Assembly (NCBI GenBank): GCA_019828595.1 | Contig: JAHQRK010000001.1 | Span: 3,100,001-3,164,000 of the forward strand | Origin: Aphanomyces cochlioides | Lineage: Eukaryota > Oomycota > Saprolegniomycetes > Saprolegniales > Verrucalvaceae | Reading direction: 5' to 3' | DNA: 64,000 bases | Shown: positions 16,151-24,627 of the stretch, piece after piece | How positions within the stretch are numbered: position 1 is the stretch's first letter | Layout of the letters: every line of letters starts with the position of its first letter | Made by a program: the position numbers and the translations under genes | Notes under the pieces: model-generated | Told to the model about the DNA's origin: nothing | What the model saw: the letters and a program-made list of their open reading frames with translations, nothing else | The model's database searches: none

Positions 16151-19100
16151 TTACAAATAGTACATCACATTGAGCAAATCGCGGTGGACATCCATGAGAC
16201 GCCCCGTGGATTCGACAAATGTGCCATCCACCGTGGAGCCGCCATCGCTACTGTCAACGACGAAGAGACGAGCGCGTTCAGCGACCAAATGCGCGTAATA
16301 AATGGTCGGCACGACACCGACAGCGCGCGTGCAGCGGGCAAACGTGTAGCACAGGTGGTACGTGAGCGTCTGGAGTTCGTCCGGGTGGAAGTTGATCTCG
16401 TCCAAGAGGACATGGTAATGGCCAGGACGACTCGTGCCTTGGAGACCCGAATGGCTCATGAGGAAGAAGTCGTACTCGGTCGGATGGCAAATGCCAGTGT
16501 CGACGACAGTCCCAGCTTTGCAATTGCCGCTTCGGTCGCATTCATGCGCTTGGGTTGGGAAGATGCGCGTGTGATGACGCTTCTGCACGACGACGTACGT
16601 GATCGGCGGCTTGTAATCGGGATCGAGCTTTTCGCAGGCAGCGCGGATGGCTGCGACTTCCTTGGTCAGCACGTTATGGAACTGGCCATCTGAGAGACCA
16701 TCGCGGTAGATCAAAATGCGTTCAGGCTTCACATGGGTTGACTGGTAGAAGCGCTTGAGCAGTTCGTTGACCATGCTTTCGAGATCTTCGATGTATTCCA
16801 CGCGACTACCTTGCTTGCGGACACATGCTGCATGATGGGACGCATATTTGTCCATCGTCGCCACGCACGAGGCAATCGACGGCTGCGACTTGTTGCCAGG
16901 ACCGGGATGCGTGACATCGCAGCCAAAGATAATCGTCGGACACTCGCTCACTTTGGGCAAGTCCGCTCGACAGATCGAGTTGCGTCCGCCCAGTTTCATG
17001 TTGACCTTGAGCAGCAAGTTGGCAATGTACTGCGGACTCTTCTTCTGGATGTGCTTGGCAAGCATGCACTGCGATGGGATGCCAAACGTCACGTCACTGG
17101 CACGCTTCAAGTCCATGTACGCCACGGAATCCCCGCCACCGTTCACCGCAAAGATGACGCGAGGACGCGACCCGAACGTCTGCTCCGCGGCGTAGATAGC
17201 CTCTTGGAACAATTCTTCGACGGACTGGCGATTGCGCGTGAGGACCGGTGGTCTGGTTCCGCGTGGTCCTTGCATGTTGACAGCATCTAGTTGTTGGACA
17301 AGGGCTCGGAAGAAGTCTTCGATGGCTCGATCGTCGCGAGGGTTGCCCAAGTTGAGGATGGCGAAGCTCAAGAGCTCCTTGCCTTCAAAGAAGCCCTTGC
17401 CGCGCAAATTCCAAGTGCCGTCTCGAGGGCGTTCAATGGAATTGCGTGCGTAGACAAGCTCAGGATCGGGCAATTGGCGAGCTTGGACTGCGAGCATCTT
17501 CGGGTTGATGGTAGCTCCAAAGGCCTCAAGACAATTGTCAGCTTCGAAATGAGCATTCGCGATCTGGTCTTCGATCTTGCGACGGCGCTCTTCAGGTTTC
17601 GTGCACGTGTACTTGATGATGTTGGCCACTTGGTTGGGGGTTTCCTTGCGCGTGACCTTCTGCCCGCCGATGGTTTCACAAACTTCGAGGGGAAGGAATT
17701 GCGGCTTGCTCTTCTTGCCGATTTGAGCGCATGGCCATTCTGGATGGCGGAGAGCCTGGTAAGTCAAAGCAAAGTACTCGGAGATGGACATCTGCGATCC
17801 ATCCTCCTTGGTGAAGAACGTGTCTTTGGCTGCGGAGGACGAAAGGCCCGTGATTTTGAACTCTTTCTTGATCGGTCGATGCGTCACGCGGACCTTGACG
17901 CTCTTGAGGATTCGTGCGGCCTGCTTGATAAAGCCAGGATCGCTCCAGTTGATGCGATCGCCCATGACTTTTTGAATGTAGTCAGGAAGACTCATCTGCT
18001 CAATGAAGGCAGTCGCAGCGACATCAATGTTGAGTGCGAGTCGCGTCTGCGTCGGACGGAGCGATTGATGGTAGCCATACCAAAGCTCGGCACCTTCGCC
18101 AAGGCTTGCTTTGTTGGCCGGCGAGAAGAAGTTACGACCGACGGCAGTGAAGCGGATATTGGCGGACGCTCGCAGTGCAATGTCCAAGGCCATGATGGCT
18201 TCGTATGGCGTAAAGTTGAGTTGACCAGAGAAGAACTGCTCAACTTGGGACATAGGAATGGCAACAGGGTCGGCAGCCTTGACGTGGACATCCCATTCTT
18301 TCGACTTGCCGCTTTCAAACACTTCCGAGATAACATACATGCGGTTGTCAAATGGAAGTTGCGTCGGCGTGTAAATGTTGCGACGGCCGTCCGAAACCAC
18401 AGTAGAGTTGGGGAATTCTTCCTTGAGTTTCGCAATGAGCAAGCCGAGCACTTTCAAACAGAGTTCTTTCACTTGGAGGCTCTGGGTTGGAGTGGCGCCA
18501 TGAGGACAGAACACCACGTCGTAATGGTAAATGTCGCCTTGGCCGGGTTTCAAATCCACTTGGTAATAGTTGGCCCACACCACAATCGCTTGACCATGCG
18601 AACCAAACGCAGGGCGGCATGGGAACAAAGTGTCCACTTGAGGTGCCAGTAGCTGCGACTTGACGGGTTCAGGGGGAGGGCCCGATGGAATGGAAAAATT
18701 GCCACCACCACCGCGGCCACCAAAGCCACGGCCACCGTCACGACCGCCACCGAAACGGCCACCACCACCACCGCCGCCAAATCGGCCACCACCGCCACCA
18801 CGGTCGTCTCGACCACCATAGCCACCTCCACCGCCGCGGTCATCTCGGCCACCATAGCCGCCACGATCATCTCGGCCACCGTAGCCACCACCGCCACTAC
18901 CACGGCCATAGCCACCACCACCACGGTCATCTCGGTCATAGCCACCTCGGTCATCGCGGCCGCCATAGCCACGATCGCCACCATAGCCACCACCACCACC
19001 GTATCCACGGCCACCACCGCCACCATATCCACGGTCGTCGCCACCACGGCCACCGCCGCCGCCGCCATATCCACGTTGATCGTCATATCCACCACCACGG

Positions 19101-19192
19101 TCGTCTTGTCGGCGAGGAGGTGAGCGCGACGGAGCATATCCGCGTCTCTGCGGCGATCGGCTTCGAGATCTATTCGGAGGTCGGCCGCTCAT
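16151..19192 (-). CDS. AGO: Argonaute, slicer-competent, with RGG-rich N-terminus
   Basis: About 1013 aa, no intron. The start at 19192 (MSGRPPNRSRSRSPQRR) is preferred over an in-frame ATG at 19267. Residues about 5-30 are Ser/Arg rich and about 35-165 are Gly/Arg/Asp/Tyr repeats of the GGYGGRDDRGG type, a likely target for arginine methylation and Tudor binding. Then follow the N domain, linker, PAZ, MID and PIWI. PIWI shows FGCDVTHPG, a Glu-finger region (SRVEYIEDLESM), YRDGLSDGQF and YYAHLVAERARLF, giving the full D-E-D-H set, so small-RNA-guided cleavage is expected. It acts in the RNA silencing that oomycetes use against transposons and for gene control. A transposon cluster starts about 150 bp upstream of its start. 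Confidence 0.95.
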   Translation of the reverse strand: MSGRPPNRSRSRSPQRRGYAPSRSPPRRQDDRGGGYDDQRGYGGGGGGRGGDDRGYGGGGGRGYGGGGGYGGDRGYGGRDDRGGYDRDDRGGGGYGRGSGGGGYGGRDDRGGYGGRDDRGGGGGYGGRDDRGGGGGRFGGGGGGGRFGGGRDGGRGFGGRGGGGNFSIPSGPPPEPVKSQLLAPQVDTLFPCRPAFGSHGQAIVVWANYYQVDLKPGQGDIYHYDVVFCPHGATPTQSLQVKELCLKVLGLLIAKLKEEFPNSTVVSDGRRNIYTPTQLPFDNRMYVISEVFESGKSKEWDVHVKAADPVAIPMSQVEQFFSGQLNFTPYEAIMALDIALRASANIRFTAVGRNFFSPANKASLGEGAELWYGYHQSLRPTQTRLALNIDVAATAFIEQMSLPDYIQKVMGDRINWSDPGFIKQAARILKSVKVRVTHRPIKKEFKITGLSSSAAKDTFFTKEDGSQMSISEYFALTYQALRHPEWPCAQIGKKSKPQFLPLEVCETIGGQKVTRKETPNQVANIIKYTCTKPEERRRKIEDQIANAHFEADNCLEAFGATINPKMLAVQARQLPDPELVYARNSIERPRDGTWNLRGKGFFEGKELLSFAILNLGNPRDDRAIEDFFRALVQQLDAVNMQGPRGTRPPVLTRNRQSVEELFQEAIYAAEQTFGSRPRVIFAVNGGGDSVAYMDLKRASDVTFGIPSQCMLAKHIQKKSPQYIANLLLKVNMKLGGRNSICRADLPKVSECPTIIFGCDVTHPGPGNKSQPSIASCVATMDKYASHHAACVRKQGSRVEYIEDLESMVNELLKRFYQSTHVKPERILIYRDGLSDGQFHNVLTKEVAAIRAACEKLDPDYKPPITYVVVQKRHHTRIFPTQAHECDRSGNCKAGTVVDTGICHPTEYDFFLMSHSGLQGTSRPGHYHVLLDEINFHPDELQTLTYHLCYTFARCTRAVGVVPTIYYAHLVAERARLFVVDSSDGGSTVDGTFVESTGRLMDVHRDLLNVMYYL
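18690..19110. repeat. Low-complexity RGG/GGYGG-coding repeat within Argonaute
   Basis: Degenerate tandem units of 9-18 bp with a ccaccgcc-like core on the plus strand encode the Gly/Arg/Asp/Tyr-rich N-terminal region. Such arrays change length easily by slippage. Confidence 0.85.
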
Positions 19193-19231
19193 GAGGGGGA
19201 AATCAAGTCTGCGGTGATCTTCACAAATGTC

Positions 19232-19239
19232 TCCGGATA
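19232..19239. promoter_or_regulatory. TCCGGATA half-element upstream of Argonaute
   Basis: A single tccggata lies 40-47 bp upstream of the chosen Argonaute ATG (19192). The element is single here, not paired, and it falls inside the longer reading from 19267, so it supports the shorter start only weakly. Confidence 0.35.
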
Positions 19240-19342
19240 CGATGGCATGACCCGCCTCGCTGGCCAATGAGAGGCCTTCCAGTACAGTACACCAAGCTCA
19301 GGAGGGGCGATGCACGACGACCAAAGTATAATATTCCCGTCA

Positions 19343-20893
19343 TAAAGTCTGGCCGGAAACTATACACGCATCCACATTTTTTGCTGCTGCTCATACCATG
19401 GTGTAGCAACGATGAAGCCTTTTAAGCAAAGAGGGTAGATTGATCGTTCTCATTGAGTGGTGAGATGCGTCTCGGTGATATCGCTACATGTGAGCTAAAC
19501 TTCACGTTTCTTGAAAATGAGACTGGCCGGAAACTATAAATGCACCCAGCCTATTTAGAGCTTTCGTAAAGAAAAACGCCTATTTAGACTGCGAAATTAG
19601 GTGGGTTTTTTCCCAATTGATTGCCGAGTTGGAAGCACCAACTAGTCAGTTCAGTGTCACTTTTGCACCATGCCCAGAGGCCGAGCACCGTCACAACAAG
19701 AAATTGGTGCCATTTTGGCACTCTACCGCGATGGAAAATCAATGCGAGGCATTGCAAAGGCAATAAATCGGACCGACTCCCTCGTAAGAAACGTCCTACG
19801 CAATCATTTCCACCCTGCACCGAAAAAAAAGTCGATAGGCGTCTCAAAATAAGTTCTCGACTCGTTCGACGCATCTTTCGACTCGCCTGTGTCAAACAAA
19901 TGTCGTCTAGGAAGATTGAGTCTGCAATAAAGTCTCAAATCATGCGAACAACGATTCTAACGGTGCTATGGCAATCGAAATTCGCCAAGTATATCAGGCG
20001 AAAACCCACTCCGCACCTCAAAGCCCACCACCGAAAATCTCGCATTGCGTTTGCGAAGAAATACCTCCAGAAATGGGGGTTATGGGAGAGCGTTGTCTTC
20101 AGTGATGAAAAGAAGTTTAACTTGGACGGCCCTGACGGATGTCAGCATTACTAGCATAACATTCGAAAGGAGCCTGAACTCTACTCCAAGCGCGTCATGG
20201 GCGGTGGCTCAGTCATGATTTGGGCTGCCATATCAAACTGTGGAAGATCCCACGTAGCTAAACTTGAAGGTAAACAAAACTCCTCCAAGTATATTGAAAC
20301 ACTACGGGAGTATCTTTTGCCATACCTGCAATATATGCGTGAAGAATGTGGCATTGAAAACCCAATTTTCCAGCAAGACGGAGCCCGAATTCATACCGCC
20401 AAGGCCACCATAGAGTTTCTCGATGAGCACGGTGTTAACGTTTTGGAGTGGCCAGCAAAGAGCCCCGACTTGAACATAATCGAGAACGTATGGGGGCTCT
20501 TGGCTCGCTCAGTGTACGAGAATGGCCGCCAATTTGACTCTGTGCATGATTTGAAGCTCCAAATCAAGCGAAGCTGGACTACGATAACTACAGATTACCT
20601 CAGGCGCCTTGTCGATGACGTACCAACACGACTAGCTGAGGTAATCCTCAAACGAGGTGCCAGCATCGATCGTTAAGCTTTGATAATTGAGTACATTTAT
20701 AGTTTCCGGCCAGTCTCAATTTCTAGAAATGTCAAATTTGATTCACTCGATGCGATATCACCGAGACGTATGTCATCACTCGACGAGAATGATCATTCTA
20801 CCCTCTATGTTTAAAGGGTTTCACCGTTGGTACAGCATGCTATGAGCAGCAGCAAAAATACTGGGTGCGTGTATAGTTTCCGGTCGGACTTTA
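19343..20893 (+). mobile_element. Tc1-like DNA transposon with long TIRs holding internal repeats
   Basis: About 1.55 kb between TA dinucleotides (19343-19344 and 20892-20893), the target duplication of Tc1/mariner elements. The termini are about 200-bp imperfect inverted repeats. Each TIR holds two copies of a ctggccggaaactata unit: outer left near 19348, inner left 19519-19538, inner right 20698-20717, outer right about 20872-20890. This is the IR/DR arrangement of some Tc1 elements, where both repeats bind the transposase. The transposase between them carries two lesions, so this copy is non-autonomous, but its ends look intact. Confidence 0.9.
19670..20676 (+). pseudogene. Tc1-family DD34E transposase, inactivated
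   Basis: The N-terminal frame (19670, MPRGRAPSQQEIGAIL) encodes a helix-turn-helix DNA-binding domain (GKSMRGIAKAINRT) and runs into a run of eight A (19823-19830), after which homology continues in the next frame, so one base is gained or lost there. The second frame carries VVFSDEKKFNLDGPDG (first Asp), then a TAG at 20152-20154 where relatives have Trp (YYWH context), then FQQDGARIHTA (second Asp) and SPDLNIIENVWG (Glu). The spacing between the last two is 34 residues (DD34E). The catalytic triad is preserved; the two lesions are each single-nucleotide events, so inactivation is recent. Confidence 0.9.
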
Positions 20894-21083
20894 TTTTATC
20901 TCATTCATCCATACATTTTGTATTTAATTATTGTGAATTTGGCTCACAATTGGAGTTTTGCTACATTTCTCAAATGTTCCAAATTATCGTCGCACGACTT
21001 GCGCACATACTATATTGGAGTAGTCTACTCACTCTAATTGAAATGCTTTTGAATCTTTCGAGCATTCCAACAAGATTGTCCTT

Positions 21084-22098
21084 ATGATTCAGCACGCGGT
21101 GTCCCCCGAGCGTGCGTCTCGAAACACGAAATACCATTGCTTGTATGGCTATTATTTCCTTGGTTTGTCGAAAGCAAAATTGTCTACGTTGTATTCAAAG
21201 AGCCCCTCCACCATAACGTCGTGGATAACACATTATGAACAAGAAGGATTGGTTGACAATCAATTGCGCAGAGCTCCCATACATCGAAAGTTTACAACAA
21301 CCATGAAGGTTTGGTTATTAGAACTGTACAAGCATGAGCCACTACTGTACCTGGACGAAGCCAGACAGCGCTTTATCAATCATTTTTCTGTCTATTAGTG
21401 CATACACCGTTTGGTCGATCTTGCGGGAAGCAGGCTTGACGTGGAAAGTATTGGAAAGTCGAGCAATACAAATCAACTACTGTGATATTATTCGGTATGC
21501 AAATGAGCTTCTTTCTCTACCATGGCTATTGCTGAATCTTGTCTTCCTCGATGAAATGAGTTTCGATGACAGAGATATGATACGAAAGCATGGTTACTGC
21601 AGAAAGGGGCAACGTCTTGTTTACAGAGGCGACTTTAACAGAAAGCCTCATGTTTCACTCTTGTGTTTCATTGGCATCAATGGGCTACTCGAAACATTCA
21701 TGACTGACGGCACATTTTCGAGGTCAATCTTTGTCCAATGCCTGCAGCAATTTGCTATGAAGAATGTCGTGAAGCAATATCCTGGACCTAATTCAATATG
21801 GATTTTTGATGGCACCAAAATTCATTGCCATCCATCAATCATTTACTATCTTCGCTCACTTGGAATTATTCCAATCTTCCTACCAGCCTACTGCCCATTC
21901 TACAATCCAATTGAAATTCTGTTTGGCATGGTAAAACGGAATTTCAAGAGGTTGATCCACCAAGACAGAACGAATATTCCTCTAGCTGTGTCGAATGCAT
22001 TGATCTTGTATGCCAACTACAATTTCAAGGCTATCTACAAAAAATGCGGCTACGAAGGAGACAACAAGTTCAATCCAGGAACAGGTCTAGGAAACTAG
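21084..22098 (+). pseudogene. Second DD34E (IS630/Tc1 superfamily) transposase, one frameshift
   Basis: The first part (21084-21400) has an HTH of the type KAKLSTLYSKSPSTITSW. The second part (from 21334) reads VFLDEMSFDD (first Asp), WIFDGTKIHC (second Asp) and YNPIEILFGMVK (Glu), again with 34 residues between the last two. The frames meet at a short T run (21383-21387), where a one-base change breaks the protein. It is not closely similar to the Tc1-like transposase at 19670: different HTH and different motif context. Base composition is clearly more AT-rich than the flanking genes. No terminal inverted repeats were found by eye, so the element ends are unknown. Confidence 0.8.
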
Positions 22099-22258
22099 AA
22101 ATCATCGATTGATTTAACTATCAGTAACCAAATCCTATTTCATGCATGATCCTCATCAGGAATATCCTCGATTTCGTGCAATAATCTTTGTCCATAAGTA
22201 GTCTCAGAAGTTTCCACGGCAGATCCAAATCCATCGAGCATATTTGTGTGTATTCCAG

Positions 22259-23101
22259 TCATTTCTTGCAATGCACACATTTGAAATTCCATTGTTCTAT
22301 CTCGCCATGTTTTCGCTTCAAAATTTGGAAGGTTGATCTAATTCGAGATATGCTGTTCAAAAAGTTCTCATTGATATTGTAGGCGATATCGAGCCCGCGA
22401 CGAACATTAGCCATTTGGATCTCTGGATTTGATGGAGCATGTGCAAAAAGGTGGATAAGATGCGCAGGAGGTGCTTGGGCTTCCAATGATTCTTGTAAGT
22501 GGGCATCTGCAGACTGTATGTAGTTAGCCCAAAGCTGCCAATTGATATCAGGAGATTGGTAAGAATCTTGATGCAGCTCCTTCAACCGGGTTTTCAATGC
22601 AAACAGTGATGCTGTTGTAGCTGCGCCAGCTCTATCTCGCTCAGCAGGCAGTATCAGAGTCTTTTCCACGACAACCCAAAGTGCTTTTGACGAAACAGCG
22701 TTTGAATACTTGTGAACAAAGAGTGATATGCATTTGTTGCACCAGTTTTGTAAGACGCTTGTTGAGATTGAGTCCAAATCGACGACTCGCTTTGATGGGG
22801 GGTAAAACAATACAAATCGAGTAATGTCTTCTCGGTTTGGGGTCACCAAAGAGGACCATGATTGAGTCATATCGTTGGAAAAGATGATTTCGCGTTTGAC
22901 CAAAGGCAGAACTACATCAATCACACGGGACTTAAAATCATCGACCGATACCTCGTTGATTGTAAGGCGTTCAGCGGTTGTCCCCGAACTCTGACCCTTG
23001 AAGTTTCGAATACTTGGAGCAAGGTTGACGCGGAACACTTCATCGCCGCGACTGGCGGCTTCCATATCGATTGAAAAATGCGCTGTCTTTGTTTCGAACA
23101 C
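22259..23101 (-). CDS. Unknown 280-aa protein facing the transposase
   Basis: An uninterrupted frame starting at 23101 (MFETKTAHFS) and ending at 22259 with FKCVHCKK. I do not recognise a domain. It looks like a soluble, mostly helical protein with no signal peptide or membrane segment, and a single CxxC near the C-terminus. It is AT-rich like the transposase at 21084 and converges on it with 160 bp between stops, so the two may form one two-gene element, with this as an accessory or DNA-binding protein. That link is inference from position and composition. Confidence 0.5.
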   Translation of the reverse strand: MFETKTAHFSIDMEAASRGDEVFRVNLAPSIRNFKGQSSGTTAERLTINEVSVDDFKSRVIDVVLPLVKREIIFSNDMTQSWSSLVTPNREDITRFVLFYPPSKRVVDLDSISTSVLQNWCNKCISLFVHKYSNAVSSKALWVVVEKTLILPAERDRAGAATTASLFALKTRLKELHQDSYQSPDINWQLWANYIQSADAHLQESLEAQAPPAHLIHLFAHAPSNPEIQMANVRRGLDIAYNINENFLNSISRIRSTFQILKRKHGEIEQWNFKCVHCKK

Positions 23102-23615
23102 TTAAGAGACCTCTTTTAAAACAAATTTGAACGTTCAGATTTTTCACTTGGAAATTGTATGCGCATATCGTGCGTAAATTGTTGTTGCGCGAATATTAAT
23201 TTGACAGCACTCCAGTCAGGAACAAAAGGCGCAATATATGGTATAGAGAATATTTTGAAGCTTGGTAAAGTCGCAAATTTTAATACTAAGACGGCCTCAT
23301 TGTACAGTTCAACGTCGTTTAACGCGCAAACTTTGGAAATTTATAATTATTTAAATTATACTGTGTCTTCCGTCCTTCAAAGTTGAACAGCACAACCATA
23401 CATTGAGCTTAACCAAGGGTTCACTCGCTGGCAATTGATATCTCCCATGCAATGACGTCGCTGGACAGCTCTGAGCTCGTCTTAGTAGCACTACATAGCC
23501 AGATTGATAATATATGTGTAGCTGTCGAGTCGACCTCGAGGCATGTGGTTGTGATGCTCCAACGCGTCGCCTGCAAGTCTGTGAGACTGTCACGATTGTT
23601 AAAAATACCAGTACA
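23102..23615. other. AT-rich stretch without a clear gene
   Basis: Very AT-rich over 23150-23380. The short open frames found here have no recognisable domain. It may hold one end of the two-gene element to its left. Confidence 0.35.
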
Positions 23616-24074
23616 TACCGTATTTCCCGTAAGGTTGTCACCACGAATGATTTTCGAAAATGGTGACAAGTCCAAAGGAAATCAGATATCAAAACGATGT
23701 ACATTTGATTGGGTAACAATTAGACTTATTTACCAATCATATTATTATCATGAACACTTCGCAGTCGTATGTCGACTTTACGAGTGGCTGACTCCAGTTT
23801 GGGAGAACGAAAACCTGCAACGCTCATTTCGGTCCAGGTTTGCCGACTGCAACGCATGAACACGACAAATTTATGGCCCTGGTATCAAATTGAGCCATTG
23901 CATTTCTTCCAATAAGATCTGACTGGTGACAACTCAAGGGGAACTCCGAAAAATTTCATCAGATTGTATTATAAATGTATACTATAAATTTGTATGAATC
24001 ATTTAAATAATTATATCAGTGGTGACAACTCAATGGGAAAAAATAGTGGTGACAACCTTACAGGAAATACGGTA
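23616..24074. mobile_element. MITE with about 29-bp TIRs and TA target site
   Basis: taccgtatttcccgtaagg followed by ttgtcaccac starts at 23616, and its near-exact reverse complement (one mismatch) ends at 24074. Both ends carry TA, the target site of Tc1/mariner-type insertion. The interior, under 400 bp, has no coding capacity and contains two more partial copies of the subterminal motif ggtgacaactcaa(g/t)ggg (near 23926 and 24022). This is a non-autonomous element whose mobilising transposase is not in the window: the TIR differs from that of the Tc1-like element at 19343. Confidence 0.88.
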
Positions 24075-24627
24075 GTAGCTTGATTCAAATGTATCGCATT
24101 GCAATCATACAGCAGCCCATACGCCTTTGGTGTGTACGACAAAGATAGCTCTGGCGTTTGAGCTATCTTATCGCCCATGGCTTTGAGGTTGAAGCGAGAG
24201 AAGTAGTTTCTCGTGTGCCAAACACGTTGGCATGTGCAATGATCAACCAGAGCTACTTTTACAATGTACTAGTACGTCCAGCTGCTGGAGGAATACTCGG
24301 AACCGAGCTGAGCTTGTATTCTTTGGAAACAGCGTGGCTGCATAAGAATGCAGAGCTGGACCACACGTGTGTGCCTCCCGTCGCCTCCTTTTCGCAGGCC
24401 ACGAGGCGCATGGAGCAAAGATAAGTGTGTAAAACCCCTGGGTGACGTCGAGACCGTTCGTACTTTGGAAAAGTTCGACGAATGTAAGAGAGAGTATTCA
24501 AACATCAAGTATAAAATCCAAACTTACATGGGGACGTTACATCGATACGCATTTGCATTTCTATTTCTCGGTGGCTGAACTTGACGTCAGCGACACTCTT
24601 GAATCTGGCACCAAGTGGACGGACGTC
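24075..24627. other. Upstream region of squalene monooxygenase
   Basis: No confident gene. A TATA-like agtataaaatcc lies near 24508-24519, about 110 bp before the chosen ATG. An in-frame open stretch runs up from the gene to 24442 but contains no earlier ATG. Confidence 0.35.

Noticed and set aside
16127..18652. Long plus-strand open frames opposite Argonaute (up to 453 codons)
   Set aside because: They are mirror frames of a GC-rich coding sequence, without domains, and the minus strand encodes a complete Argonaute.
18685..19194. His-rich plus-strand frame (HHRGHQSHGHRHDR-like)
   Set aside because: It is the antisense reading of the Gly/Arg repeat in Argonaute; repeats of this kind open several frames at once.
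19231..19267. Upstream Argonaute start giving MASEAGHAIVSGD
   Set aside because: The extension lacks the Ser/Arg character and overlaps the TCCGGATA element; the start at 19192 is simpler, though not proven.
21383..21400. An intron instead of a frameshift in the second DD34E transposase
   Set aside because: The only GT...AG span at the join is under 15 nt, too short to be spliced.
24158..24424. 88-codon plus frame upstream of squalene monooxygenase
   Set aside because: No ATG at its start, no domain, and overlapped by frames on the other strand.
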